Positions 22,244 through 32,004 of a stretch of DNA of 64,000 nt are shown here, one piece after another. The stretch comes from Coenobita brevimanus (lineage: Eukaryota > Arthropoda > Malacostraca > Decapoda > Coenobitidae). The notes under the pieces are model-generated. The model was not told where the DNA came from, made no database searches, and was given only the letters and a program-made list of their open reading frames with translations. The position numbers and the translations under genes are program-made. The stretch spans positions 25,072,588 through 25,136,587 of the forward strand of contig CM064665.1 of assembly GCA_032717465.1 (NCBI GenBank). The letters run 5' to 3'. Every line of letters begins with the position of its first letter. Position 1 is the stretch's first letter.

Positions 22244-22607
22244 TGTTAAGAAGTGAGATTTGCCAGCTGGGTGCTCGAGAAGTTTCTCAGCGTTTCGGGT
22301 ACAGTAGTTCCGGTATCGGCATGAGTCAGAGTTGCCAGTTTGCGTGCTGTTTGTGAGCATAATTATTTCCTAAGTTATGCATTAATTTTTCTGCTCTATT
22401 TCTTTATAATGATTTATTTAAGTGATTGCTTGTTGAATTATATAATTTAAGTTCGTATGGTAAATGATTTAGAGTGTTACATAATGTGAGAAGAGTTTGG
22501 CATGTTTTGATGTCTCCTAGTTGGTAACTGTTGTTACTAGGGGCTGATGCAAGGCCAGTGCTTACCAGAATTGTAGAGAAGTAGAAGTTTCTAGTACAAT
22601 GCAAGCT

Positions 22608-22615
22608 TATATAAG
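22608..22615 (+). promoter_or_regulatory. TATA box of G2 LTR
   Basis: TATATAAG followed by ATGGGGTAGAG. The G3 LTR has TATAAAAGG in the equivalent place (57887), which supports a shared core promoter. Confidence 0.6.
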
Positions 22616-22921
22616 ATGGGGTAGAGATTATTATGAATTCAATCAGTTTTCAGTTTGAGAGAAGTGCAGTCGGTTTTGGTGTAGTGCAATATCAGTGCAG
22701 TGCTGCTACTGAAGTTTGTGAAGAGTTGCTTTGGCAGGCATTAAGTGTAATTACTGTCAGTGAAGATTATTTTCGGTATTTGTGTAATAAGTGAAGTGTT
22801 GGCAAGCATTAAGTGTACTAACAGTGAAGTGTTAAGTGTAATAGCAGTTAGTAAAGTGTGTATAGCTCCAGTGCTTGTGATAACAGTGAAGTTGAAAAGC
22901 ATTAAGTGGAATTACTTGAAT

Positions 22922-22927
22922 AATAAA
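22922..22927 (+). promoter_or_regulatory. Polyadenylation signal of G2 5' LTR
   Basis: AATAAAGACAGTGAAC. The 3' LTR copy has changed to AAATAGACAG, so the signal is lost there, just before the PB3 insertion. Confidence 0.6.
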
Positions 22928-23089
22928 GACAGTGAACTTTAAGAAGCCAGTGTTTATTTTCGCCTTAGCTGATCGTGTGTGCTGTACACCTTAAGGCTGA
23001 CCATAGAAGAACAACTCACTAGGCAACGTCCTTCCTGTACTGAACTACTGCTGTTGGAGCCTGTGGCAGTGTGGGTGAGGATGTAACAC

Positions 23090-23107
23090 TGGTGTCAGGA
23101 GTGTGGG
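23090..23107 (+). promoter_or_regulatory. tRNA-Leu-type primer-binding site of G2
   Basis: TGGTGTCAGGAGTGTGGG begins one base after the LTR. Apart from an inserted TG it fits the complement of a tRNA-Leu 3' end (TGGTGTCAGGAGTGGG), a common Gypsy primer. Confidence 0.75.
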
Positions 23108-23214
23108 ATTATTATTTCTGGGCTGCAGTGACACTAGCCTTCGACATGGAAGCAGAAGGGGTAAATTTTTAGAAGTAACCAGCGTTTTCTTTTCTTGTTA
23201 TTATTATGTTTTCC

Positions 23215-23360
23215 AATGCAAAATAATGTGTTTTAATTAGTTTTGACCTTCATTTTGGGGGGGAAAATCTCCCTTTTGGAATTTTGAGTAAGATTTCCAA
23301 AAGAGGGTTTATCCCCCAAAATCGAGATCAAAATTAATTAAAAACACACTATTTTGCATT
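23215..23360. repeat. Long palindrome in MITE
   Basis: Arms of about 65 bp: AATGCAAAATAATGTGTTTT reads back from the right end as AATGCAAAATAGTGTGTTTT, and the inner CATTTTGGGGGGG pairs with CCCCCAAAATCG. The loop is about 15 bp (TTTTGAGTAAGATT). Such a structure would extrude readily as a hairpin. Confidence 0.85.
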
Positions 23361-23372
23361 AAAGTAACCCAA

Positions 23373-23397
23373 CCTAACCTAACCTAACCTAACCTAA
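23373..23397. repeat. Interstitial arthropod telomere motif (CCTAA)5
   Basis: Five perfect CCTAA units (TTAGG on the other strand), preceded by the related CCCAA and with one more pair of units near 23472. TTAGG is the usual arthropod telomere repeat. Here it is inside a transposon, so it is not a chromosome end. Confidence 0.85.
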
Positions 23398-24510
23398 GGC
23401 CTGACATAGACTGAGTGCACACGTCTGCACCAGCCAAAATGGGGCGACATTCATCCGCTACTGAGCGATAGCCTAACCTAAGCCACTACATGACTACCCC
23501 TACAAAATTTGCTACCCCAACTCAAACTAGACTTAGGAGGTAAGGCTTAGTTAAAATAGTTCAGGGACGTAATATAATGAAAATTGGTAACGTTGGTTGT
23601 TTCTAAAGTTATACCGCAGAATTGTGTGAAGAAAAGATCTAGAGCTGGGCAGGAGGAGGAAATTTCTCTGGCGACAATCGTGAAGCTAATACAGGCCAAG
23701 CTTGAAGAACAAAAAGAACAATTAAAAGCACAGAGTGAAAAACTCCAAGAACAATAACAAGCACAAAATGAAGGACAGAAAAAGCTTGAAGAACAATTAC
23801 AGGCACAGAAGAAAGAAATCAAAGAATAATTGCAGGCACAGAACGAAGAACAGGAAGAACGATATGAACAGCTTCGGGAGGCGTTACAGGGGCAACGAGG
23901 GGAGGTGCAACTGAGGGTGCAAGGAAGGCTCGGTGAATTCATGGGGGAGGTGAGCGAAGACCAGCAACAGTTTAAGGAGGAAGTAGATGCTAAGCTAGAG
24001 CTGCAGCAGTATGAGGTAAGCAATAATGTGATGGAGTGTAAACAGCATGTAGATGACCAGTTGAAGACAACTAGTGAGGGAATAGTGAGAGTGCAGACAG
24101 CATGTAGATAGCCAGCTGAAGCATTTAGTCGACCATGTTAAGATAATAAGTGAGAAAATTAAGGCTGTTGAGAAATATTGCACTGCTGAGCCTCAGGTTA
24201 GTGTACAGGGAGCATATGAAAGGAATGGACTGCGTATGGTGAATCTTGACAGATCCTGGGCATCTGATGACGGCATTGCAGGGCTGAATAATCAGGATGT
24301 TGGAGCTTTAAGTCCTGGCCTTAATTATGCTGCCCCATTTAGGCCTCAAACTAGTGAAGTGCATGGCTATAGTGGGGGTCCTATTGAAGAGAAACCTCGG
24401 GGATTTGCTGATAGAGTGTCTTGGGAAGCTTACCGTGCACAGTTTGAGTTACTTGTGGATCAGAATGGTTGTGATGATAAGAAGGCTGCAGAAGACCCTC
24501 CAGTGAAGAA

Positions 24511-26141
24511 ATGCAGGAGAACCTTGATGACTAGTATGCAAGAAGACAGAAGAACAGACGACATGCAGTGTAGTAGGAATGGGAATCATAGGAAGAAATG
24601 CTGCTGTACTGTAGTGATCAGGCCGGCATCAGATGATGAGGACCTGGGGAGGATGCAGATTTGCAACTGGTGCTGGAATGGCTGCAGCGGAGTGCAGTGC
24701 GAACCCTCTTGGGAAGAAGTTTCCAGGTTAAGCCCTGCAACCAAGAGCTATTGAAGTCAGTGGGACCTACTTCGTTTGAACAATAGACTATGGAGTGTCG
24801 GTGGGAGACAGTCAATGGCCTCAACAAGTATTGGCAACTGGTGGTTCTGAAGAAGATGAGGTCCGAGATCTTGGATGAGTCTCATAACCAGATCACTAGT
24901 GGGCACCTGGGAGTGAAGAAAACTCTAAGCCAGCTGCGACAGAGGTTCTACTGGATTGGCATGCGTCAGGATGTTGAAGAGTGGTGTCGGGCCTGTGATG
25001 TGTGCTGCGCTAAGAAGGGACCCAAGAAACGTGGTTGTGCCCCTCTCCAGCTGTACCAAGTGGGTGCACCAATGGAAAGAGTCACGGTGGACATTGCTGG
25101 ACCTTTGCCACTCACTGAGAGAGGAAACCGGTATATATGTGTCGCCATGGACTACTTCACAAAGTGGCCAGCAGCCTAAGCTATCCATGATCAAGAGGCG
25201 CAACTGTTGCGCAGGTGTTGGTTGACCAGTTTTTCTGTCATTTTGGGATGCCACAAGAGCTACATTCAGACCAGGGTAGAAACTTCGAGTTTGCTGTGTT
25301 CCGTAAGTGCTGCAAGTTACTGGGAATCAAGAAGACCAGGACGACCCCACTAAGGCCATAGTCAGATGATATGGTGAAGAAATTCGACTGGACCCTTGGA
25401 CAAGAACTGACCAAGTATTGCATAGAGGGACAAACAGAATGGGACCAGAAGTTACTTGCACTACTGATGGTATATCGGTCTACATCCCATGAGTCTACTG
25501 GCTACACTTCTGCAAAACTGATGTTGGGCCATGAGTTAAGTTTACCCATTGAGAGACCACCTGGTGAAGAGCTGCCTACAGACACCACCGGCTATATGAA
25601 GCACCCTCAGGAAAGGATGGCTGAGGTACATCATCAAGTGTGAGAAGCCCTCAAGTCTTCAGGAGAGGCGATGAAATGCAAGTATGACACCAAGGCAAGT
25701 GATGTGAGCTTCAAGGATGGTGACCAAGTTTGGTTATACAATCCTCAGTGAAAGAAGGGACAATCACCGAAGCTGCAAAGCCCATGGGACGGGCCTTACA
25801 CTGTGTTGGACCGCCTATCAGATGTAACGTATTGGATTCGGGCAGGCAGGAAGTCTCCCGCAAAGGTGGTACGCGTGAATCGCCTGTGGCAGTACCATGG
25901 CCCAGGACAGTTCAGCTGGGACGTCTCTGAGGAATTGTGCTCACCCGCAGCCGAGGATGGTGAGGAGGACCATGGAGCTGAAGTGCAAGAGGATGGTGAC
26001 AGTTTCCCAAGAGAAGAAGCGAATCAAGAAGAGGACCTAGACATTCCTGGAGGAATGGACTGTGTGGAGGAACAAGGACACCGTCGGAAGCAGCATAGAA
26101 GAAGACCTGATGAGTTGAAAGATTATTTTGTGTATAGTTAG
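24511..26141 (+). pseudogene. G2 pol remnant: integrase
   Basis: A pre-integrase linker (SWEEVSRLSPATKSY, 24709) leads to the HHCC finger (HNQITSGHLGVKKT to CRACDVC, 24883-25005) and the core with VTVDIAGPLPL (25084) and HSDQGRNFEF (about 25263). The third catalytic position reads MVKKFDWTL where relatives have MVERFNRTL, so the Glu is lost. The tail has PYTVLDRLSDVTYWIR (about 25796) and an acidic C-terminus ending at 26141. Stops at 25178, 25361, 25641 and 25749 break it. Confidence 0.9.
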
Positions 26142-26221
26142 ATGTTCCATTAAGAATAAGGTTTGCGTTTGTATATACTGTGTAGTTTTATCGGGACGAC
26201 AAAGAACTAGGGAGGGGGTAG
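26142..26221 (+). promoter_or_regulatory. G2 3' untranslated segment and polypurine tract
   Basis: AAAGAACTAGGGAGGGGGTAG immediately before TGTTAAAAAGTG is a purine-rich tract of the kind that primes plus-strand DNA. G3 has the same arrangement at 63561-63582. Confidence 0.7.
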
Positions 26222-27853
26222 TGTTAAAAAGTGAGATTTACCAGCTGGGTGCTCGGGAAGTTTCTCGTCGTTTCGTGTAGAGTAGTTCCGGTATCGGCAG
26301 GAGTCAGAGTTGCCAGTTTGCCTGCTGTTTGTGAGCGTAGTTATTTCCTAAGTTACGCATTAATTTTTCTGCTCTTTTTCATTATAACGATTTATTTAAG
26401 TGATTGCTTTTTGAATTATGTAATTTAAGTTCGTATAGTAAATGATTTAGAGTGCTATATATTGTAAGAAAACTTTGGCATGTTTTGATGTCTCCTAGTT
26501 GGTAACTGTTGTTACTATGGGCTGATACAAGACCAGTGCTTACCAGAATTCTGGAGAAGTAGATGTTTCTAGTACAATGCAGGCTTCTATAAGGTGGGGT
26601 AGAGATTATTATGAGTTCAGTCAGTTTTTAGGTTGAGTGAAGAGCAGTCAGATTTGGTGTAGTGCAGTATCAGTGCAGTGCTGTTAGTGAAGTTTGTGAA
26701 GAGTTACTTTGGCACGCGTGTAGGCTAATTACTGTCAGTAAAGATTATTTTCGATACTTGTGTAATAAAGTGAAGTGTTGGCAAGCATTAAGTGTACAAA
26801 CAGTGAAGTGTTATATGAAATAGCAGTTAGTAAAGTGTGTATAGCTCCAGTGCTTGTGAGAACAGTGAAGTTGAAAAGCATTAAGTGGAATTACTTGGAA
26901 AATAGACAGTGAACATTAACCCACCCCGTCCCGGAGACGTGAATTCACGTCCTCACATGATGTGCACTCATATCCTGGAGACGTAAATTAACGCGGCAAC
27001 ATTGCAAGGTCCCTAATTTGCACAAGTTTCAATTTAATTTGCACAATTTTCAATTTTCATGAGTGATTTTTGGCACGTATACACGGGACACCTTCCTCTA
27101 CAAGATGACAGGCAGGGACAATGCCTTACCCAACATGACCTCCTCCCCCCCCTGCATGCCCTTTTCTCAGCAATTCACCTGTTATCAGTGACCTGGCCAG
27201 TACAGCCATGTCATGCCACGGTACGAAATTCAGGGCCAGAGTGATTCCCCAATCGATGACAATGTGGAGGACAAACATTAGAGGAAGAAACAGTCAGAAA
27301 TGATCATCAGGTAATGTGGCAAAAAAAGGTCAGGAATGGTGATGAGTTAGTGATTGAAACAATGCTTATAATGCCTATATTACCGTTTGAAAACCAATAT
27401 ACTCTCGTACTACATATGAATTCGTACCAAATAAATAAATAAATACCGTTTATGAGTGGTGTGGAATAGTTATCCTCCCATAGAACTCGTTTTCTTTGCA
27501 GCCAGCCTGTAGAAAACCCTGTAAGGTAAGGAGGTACCCCTACCTGGATCAAGTATTTTAAACCTCAGGTGAGTGATTTCTCTATGAATATTCGATGTTT
27601 CTCACCAAAAGCGGATGTTTGAGCCAAAAAAAAAAAAAAAGGTCCATAAATATCGGGACTGGGGCATACCACTGCCCAGAAAACGTCGGGATGGGGGGGG
27701 GGGTTAAGGAGCCAGTGTTTATTTCCGTCTCAGCTGATCGTGTGTGCTGTACACCTTAAGGCTGACCACAGAAGAATAACTCACTGGGCAACGTCCTCCC
27801 TGTACTGAAGTACTGCTGTTGGAGCCTGTGGCAGTGTGGGTGAGGACGTAACA
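26222..27853 (+). repeat. G2 3' LTR, split by PB3
   Basis: LTR sequence 26222-26919 and 27708-27853, together 844 bp, nearly collinear with the 5' LTR. The TTAA at the equivalent place in the 5' LTR (CAGTGAACTTTAAGAAGCC) is the target used by PB3. Confidence 0.95.
26916..27707 (+). mobile_element. piggyBac-derived MITE PB3
   Basis: TTAA at 26916 and 27704 bound 792 bp. The left end TTAACCCACCCCGTCCCGGA and the 3' block ACCAAAAGCGGATGTTTGAG plus an A-run match PB1 and PB2. Inside, only the 5' untranslated region and a trace of the N-terminal codons (near 27210-27300) survive, so it is a deletion derivative mobilised by a relative. Confidence 0.92.
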
Positions 27854-28480
27854 ATATAAACAGCCATATAGACAGATGCGTATCGTGCAAAACAAAAAGG
27901 CTACCAAATCACACCTGCAGCTATAGGTAATTACCCTGTACCACATCAACCGTGGGACGTTGTCGCGGTTGACTTACTCATGTTACCATTACCATATAAT
28001 AATATCCAATACCTATTCGTACAATAATATCTCATGCTATGTAACTGTAGCCCCAATTAAGGATAAGTCAGCAGAAACAGTACCAAAAACAATAATCGAT
28101 AATGTCATATGCCGCTTCACGACCCCAAAGGTACTAATAAGCGATAATTGAGGTGATTTTAATTCTGATATCTTACAAGAAATATGTAAACAATACCATA
28201 TAAAAAAAGGTTAACGTTTTAGCCTATCACCCAGCATCCAATGGATTAGTAGAGAGACAACACAAAAAAGTACTGGATGTACTATGACACATTCTCAATG
28301 ATATTTATGCAAGCTGGGATGATTGGATTCACAGAGTAGAAGCATCAATTAATGCACCTATAAATAAGTCAACAGGAGACACACCACATTTCATTATTTA
28401 CGGAACAGATAAGAAATTACCATATGAAATTCTTGAAGGTGACAACCTGCCCTTATAAAACTACGATGGTTACCCTAAAC
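27854..28480 (+). pseudogene. G1 integrase, zinc finger second half and core
   Basis: The CVSC pair of the HHCC finger follows the G2 insertion directly (about 27877). The core shows VDLLMLPLP-like sequence near 27966 (first Asp), VLISDN (28129, second Asp) and YHPASNGLVERQHKK (about 28225, third position Glu present), then NKSTGDTPHFIIYGTD (about 28362). Frameshifts lie near 28000, 28150 and 28215, with a stop at 28455. I describe the pieces only. Confidence 0.88.
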
Positions 28481-28526
28481 TCCGTTTACGTGAATTCCAG
28501 GATATACACAAGAGAGTCTAAAACAA

Positions 28527-28964
28527 TTGTCGATGTCCAAGGAAGAAATGATGGAGGCATTCAATAAAAAGGCGAAAGAATCGCCTATCAGCTTAGGAGA
28601 CATTGTCTATGGTATCATTCATACAAGAGACAATAAATTATCCCCGAAATTTGAGGGCCCATACAGAGTAATCAATAAGACAGGAAACAAAGTTGTAATT
28701 AGGTCAATGACAAGTGGCGAAGAAAAACAAATTCATGTTGATCATTTAAAACGGGTCCCAAAGGAATTAGCCAGCAATTATACAACCTCTGACACCACCG
28801 AAAAACCGAAAATTACTCATGAAACCAATCAAGAAGACAACAATAATTACAAAAATAAATTAAGGTCGTATACCAAAGAAACCTACATAGGTGCAACTGT
28901 TCCTAAAAAGGCTACAGTACAGTATTTACACGATCTAGATGTCGATTTAAACTCCTATAAGTGA
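28527..28964 (+). CDS. G1 integrase C-terminal domain segment
   Basis: An open 145-codon frame. FNKKAKESPISLGDIVYG is followed by LSPKFEGPYRVINK and IHVDHLKRVP, the GD-x-V...FEGPY-x-V...VHVDRLK pattern of the DNA-binding end of Gypsy integrases. A Lys/Asn/Thr-rich tail follows. It is the terminal part of pol and not an independent gene; the start codon is simply the first Met in the frame. Confidence 0.8.
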   Translation: MSMSKEEMMEAFNKKAKESPISLGDIVYGIIHTRDNKLSPKFEGPYRVINKTGNKVVIRSMTSGEEKQIHVDHLKRVPKELASNYTTSDTTEKPKITHETNQEDNNNYKNKLRSYTKETYIGATVPKKATVQYLHDLDVDLNSYK

Positions 28965-29049
28965 AATAACAAGCAAGTTATTGTTCTCCATGAGCCAGCT
29001 ATAATGCACATCATCACTGTCATCGATGACAGCATGACTGGATTATGAA

Positions 29050-29053
<4 letters not shown>

Positions 29054-29135
<82 letters not shown>
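29054..29135. repeat. TA microsatellite followed by T-run
   Basis: About 33 TA units followed by about 17 T, between the pol and env-like regions of G1. Confidence 0.95.
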
Positions 29136-29146
29136 CGGTAGGTAAC

Positions 29147-30870
29147 GATGAGGGGACTTATACCAAGGATTCTTCTCTACATAAGAAGAGGATATGCTCA
29201 CTTAGACCCCTCAACATATAGTGTGGCAAGGATGCCTCATAGCTCCAACGGCCATGACGTCAATCGTAGATGTCATGAGTACTGAAATCGGTTTAGATTA
29301 TTTATAAAATCACCTACTTATTGGGAGAACATTGCCAAACCACTGAGAACCCTGGACTTTGTGATAGGAGGCTATATTTCAGAAGCTCATAACACAAAGG
29401 AAGTGACTGAAATCGTGAAGTTAGCGAAATGGAAGATAGAACAAGCTAAGTCAGTTATGCTCATCATGGTCCAAGATCTACCATCTCATGGAACGGAGGC
29501 ATTGTGTGACACGAACAACATCACACTTACTCACCAAAGGCGCATTTTTTTTTAATTGGGTGGTGCAATTCTGGGGAATATCTTTGAATTGGCTATAGAG
29601 GAAAACCTTCAAGAAATAAACAACAAATTTAATAAGATAGCTCAGGTACTAACACATCAAAACAAGTTCGTTGCTGGCCAAAACTCAGCAATGAAGACAA
29701 TCGTGAAAAATCTAAAAGAGGCAGAAATTATAACTCATCAAAGTGTGGACAAATAAATGCCATGGAAGGAAACATAACACTTTTCCAACACTTCTCAGTC
29801 ATCACGGAACATATTGACACAATTATACTCCAGTTAGATAACACTAGAGTTCGTTACAGGGCACTTATGCAAGGAATTGCAAAAGCTGGTAATGGCAAGA
29901 TCACAACTGACCTAATGCCAGTTCATGAGCTACGTTAGATAATTAGTCAAGGCAAACATGGTTTGAAGCCTTTATTCTGTGGTAGGTATTTCACGTTATA
30001 TTATCCATATTTAGAAGCAACACTAACACCATCAGTAGTAGTTCATGTACCATTCATAACTGACGATCTGTTCACAGTGTATCAAATATACCCCTTCCTT
30101 TCTAAGAATAATGACACTTCGGTCTTCATCAACATAGAGACAGACACCTAACTCATCATGGTCTCCAAAAGACGGAACACTGTCAATTTCGCCAGTGAAT
30201 CAACGATTGAATGAAAGTGCCATACATCCTTACATGCTGTCCACCTTTGTCGTGCGTACATCTTTACGTTTCAGCCGACTGGAACAGTCCCTTGTGAAAT
30301 AGCTATCATAAGAAATCATGACATTCATCACCAATGCAACTTCACATTTGCTCCAGATAAGATTATACACCATCAGCGCATTGGACACTCACAGTTTTTT
30401 TTACTTCACTCATAACACATCAGTTTACATAATATGTCCAGATATACCACCATCTCATACTTCAGCATCAGGATTATACATAGCACCAGACTACTGTGCA
30501 GTACTTACACCATCCATGTCCACATTATCTACCACAGTCACTATGCCATCCTCAATCATACACACAAATATTTCCACCCTTTACCTAAGATTGATTTAAA
30601 CATGAGCACAAATATTAAGCTGACTTCATCTAAGTCTGAAACTATTCAACTAGTCAATGAAACAATAAAGCCCTGGGAAGAACTGAGTATGAGTATGTTC
30701 AACCCATATTATGTGTATAGCCCAGCACCTACTGTCTTTAAAATCTTCTCCATTGTATTTGCAGTACCGTAGCGCTCTTTGCAATGCACAAAATGCATGC
30801 AAGATTTGCAAACTTGGAGACAGTATTTACTGGAGGAAGAGTGAACGTTCAAGTGAGACCCCTTGAATGA
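29147..30870 (+). pseudogene. G1 envelope-like region (Baculo_F/errantivirus type)
   Basis: The third gene position of an errantivirus-like Gypsy. Pieces lie at 29361-29552, 29556-29753, 29762-29938, 29963-30148 and 30318-30770, in several frames with stops. In order I see a short R-R site near 29541 followed by a glycine-rich hydrophobic stretch (fusion-peptide-like), a helical heptad-rich region (29580-29930), a segment with PSVVVHVPFITDDLFTVYQI-type sequence (the IP...Y.LY-like pattern of F proteins), Cys/Thr-rich ectodomain and a hydrophobic C-terminal segment near 30730. Order and motif style resemble insect gypsy Env and baculovirus F proteins. It is heavily broken and not functional as it stands. 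Confidence 0.6.
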
Positions 30871-31317
30871 GGTATTAATATTTTGTAAGTAATGTTAATT
30901 TTATATTTTAAAAAATGGAAAATTATGAACAATAACTGAATTAATATTATATATATACAAGTATCCAATTTTTATACCAATATCGTTATATCTATATAAA
31001 ATACAAATTTATTAAAAACTCTTACTATAATTTTGATTTTGAACTATTTTTTGCATATATGTATGTGCCTGTTATACATTCACATTTTATAATATGTTAT
31101 ACAGTATTCCATAATCAATTATTTTAACTATAGTGCATTTGCACCATTATGTGTACAATATACAATGTATTATGTTTCTAGAATATCATTAGGTCAGTAC
31201 AATATTATCATGAATATTATGTCTATACAATATTATAATCAGTATTACGTATTAATAGACTAAAGTGTGTCACTGATATTTGTTGTCATAGGTTCTCCAG
31301 CTGGCGTGACTGAGCGA
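30871..31317. other. AT-rich G1 3' region
   Basis: Very AT-rich with TATAT and ATTAT motifs and no gene. It could be 3' UTR or the U3 part of an LTR that is missing at the 5' end. Confidence 0.5.
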
Positions 31318-31520
31318 TGTCAGGACTCCATATTATAATAATTTAAATCATAATAGATAGCATGATACATAGAGGTAGGAATATACATTATCATAATGCA
31401 ACGCATAATAGATGGCATAATAGATAGGAACACCAGTAAACCTAGGTGTAGGAATGGGAAGTATGTCAGCAAGAGTTAAGTAAAAGGATGCCAGAGGGCA
31501 CCGGAAGCACTATATACACA
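31318..31520 (+). repeat. G1 3' LTR remnant
   Basis: TGTCAGGACTCCATATTATA onward matches 1095-1290, including AATAGATAGGAACACCAGTA and ATGTCAGCAAGAGTTAAG, and stops matching after the TATA-like box (about 31515). The rest of the LTR is absent. Confidence 0.75.
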
Positions 31521-31965
31521 CAGGAATGTCCGGCTATGGGAAGGGTTCGTGGGATGGTGTGCCGGGCGGGATGTGTTACAGCTTTAGTGGTTTTCTCTAG
31601 AATGTGTTGCAAAGAAAAAATTGAGCAGATTTGAATTCAGTACTTTCCACTAGGGTAAATGGCAAAATATTAAACCAAAATTATTCAGCAAACATTTGTA
31701 TTATAGGATTTTCAATCAAACAGCTGCATCTCAATTAGTTTCTGAGATATTTCAATTTCAAATATGCAATTTTTAAAATAAAACTGAGTATATCACCTTC
31801 AGAAATAGGTCAAGGTCATTTATATTTGGCATAAGGACTCGGGTTGCCCTAGGGTACCTTCATGTAATATCATCAAGATCGAAGAAAAAAGTGCAAAGAA
31901 GAATATTACTGATGAAAACAAGAAGCTTCGCCATTTATATGGCGAAGCTTAATTAAGTTTATGCC

Positions 31966-31999
<34 letters not shown>

Positions 32000-32004
32000 C
32001 CCAC
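31521..32004. other. Sulfotransferase intron 3, donor-proximal part
   Basis: Intronic sequence without a gene. A short CAAGGTCA-containing stretch near 31810 is typical of dispersed invertebrate repeats. A hairpin (31923-31950) and an AG array (about 31969-31996) precede exon 3 on the plus strand. Confidence 0.6.
31923..31950. repeat. Perfect 12-bp-arm hairpin
   Basis: AAGCTTCGCCAT, a 4-base loop TTAT, then ATGGCGAAGCTT. In the transcript it would form a stable stem 54 nt downstream of the exon 3 splice donor. Confidence 0.9.

Larger units (their letters stand above)
22244..23088 (+). repeat. G2 5' LTR
   Basis: It starts TGTTAAGAAGTGAG and ends GTAACA. It contains a TATATAAG box (22608-22615) and AATAAA (22922-22927), placed as in an LTR promoter and polyadenylation site. 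It matches the 3' LTR closely along its whole length. Confidence 0.95.
23160..23616. mobile_element. MITE with internal palindrome and CCTAA array
   Basis: A 457-bp insertion just after the G2 gag start codon. Its ends are imperfect inverted repeats: GGTAAATTTTTAGAAGTAACC on the left and, on the reverse strand at the right, GGTATAACTTTAGAAACAACC. The flanks are GCAGAAGG and GCAGAATT (identical over 6 bp). It holds a palindrome of about 146 bp (23215-23360) and five CCTAA units (23373-23397). No coding capacity. Its superfamily is unclear; the possible 8-bp duplication would fit hAT or P. Confidence 0.75.
23146..24510 (+). pseudogene. G2 gag with long coiled coil
   Basis: ATG 23146 gives MEAE, then the frame is split by the MITE (23160-23616). 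It continues as a Glu/Gln/Lys-rich coiled coil (about 23640-24110; EEQ/LQAQ heptads), with stops at 23755, 23827 and 24108. After it comes the capsid start RVSWEAYRAQFELLVDQNG (about 24415). The capsid ends near 24490, where the sequence jumps to a region homologous to the post-knuckle part of G3. No zinc knuckle remains. Confidence 0.8.
22244..27853 (+). mobile_element. Gypsy retrotransposon G2, internally deleted
   Basis: Two LTRs (TGTT...AACA) of 845 bp and, without its insertion, 844 bp, flanked by ATAT. A tRNA-Leu-type primer site and a purine tract are present. The internal part holds coiled-coil gag and integrase only; protease, RT and RNase H are missing, so it depended on a relative such as G3 for transposition. 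A MITE sits at its gag start and PB3 in its 3' LTR. It is inserted in the G1 integrase. Confidence 0.95.
1095..31520 (+). mobile_element. Composite Gypsy/errantivirus-like retroelement G1 with env-like region
   Basis: G1 is an LTR retroelement whose own sequence is scattered in order along about 30 kb: LTR, leader, gag (13663), zinc knuckles (14876 and 16253), protease (16413), RT (about 17380-18160), RNase H (18300-18418 and 21607-21966), integrase (to 22243 and from 27858), env-like region (29147-30870) and an LTR fragment. Between these lie six separate insertions plus elements nested in them. Related LTR sequence at 1095-1290 and 31318-31520 bounds it. Every coding block contains stops or frameshifts, so this is an old, inactive copy. 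The outer limits are uncertain because the two LTR remnants overlap only over about 200 bp. Confidence 0.75.

Noticed and set aside
23373..23397. A true chromosome end
   Set aside because: Only five units, inside a transposon with retrotransposon sequence on both sides.
30318..30599. An independent host membrane protein
   Set aside because: It lies in order after G1 integrase and before the LTR remnant, so the env-like part of the element explains it better.
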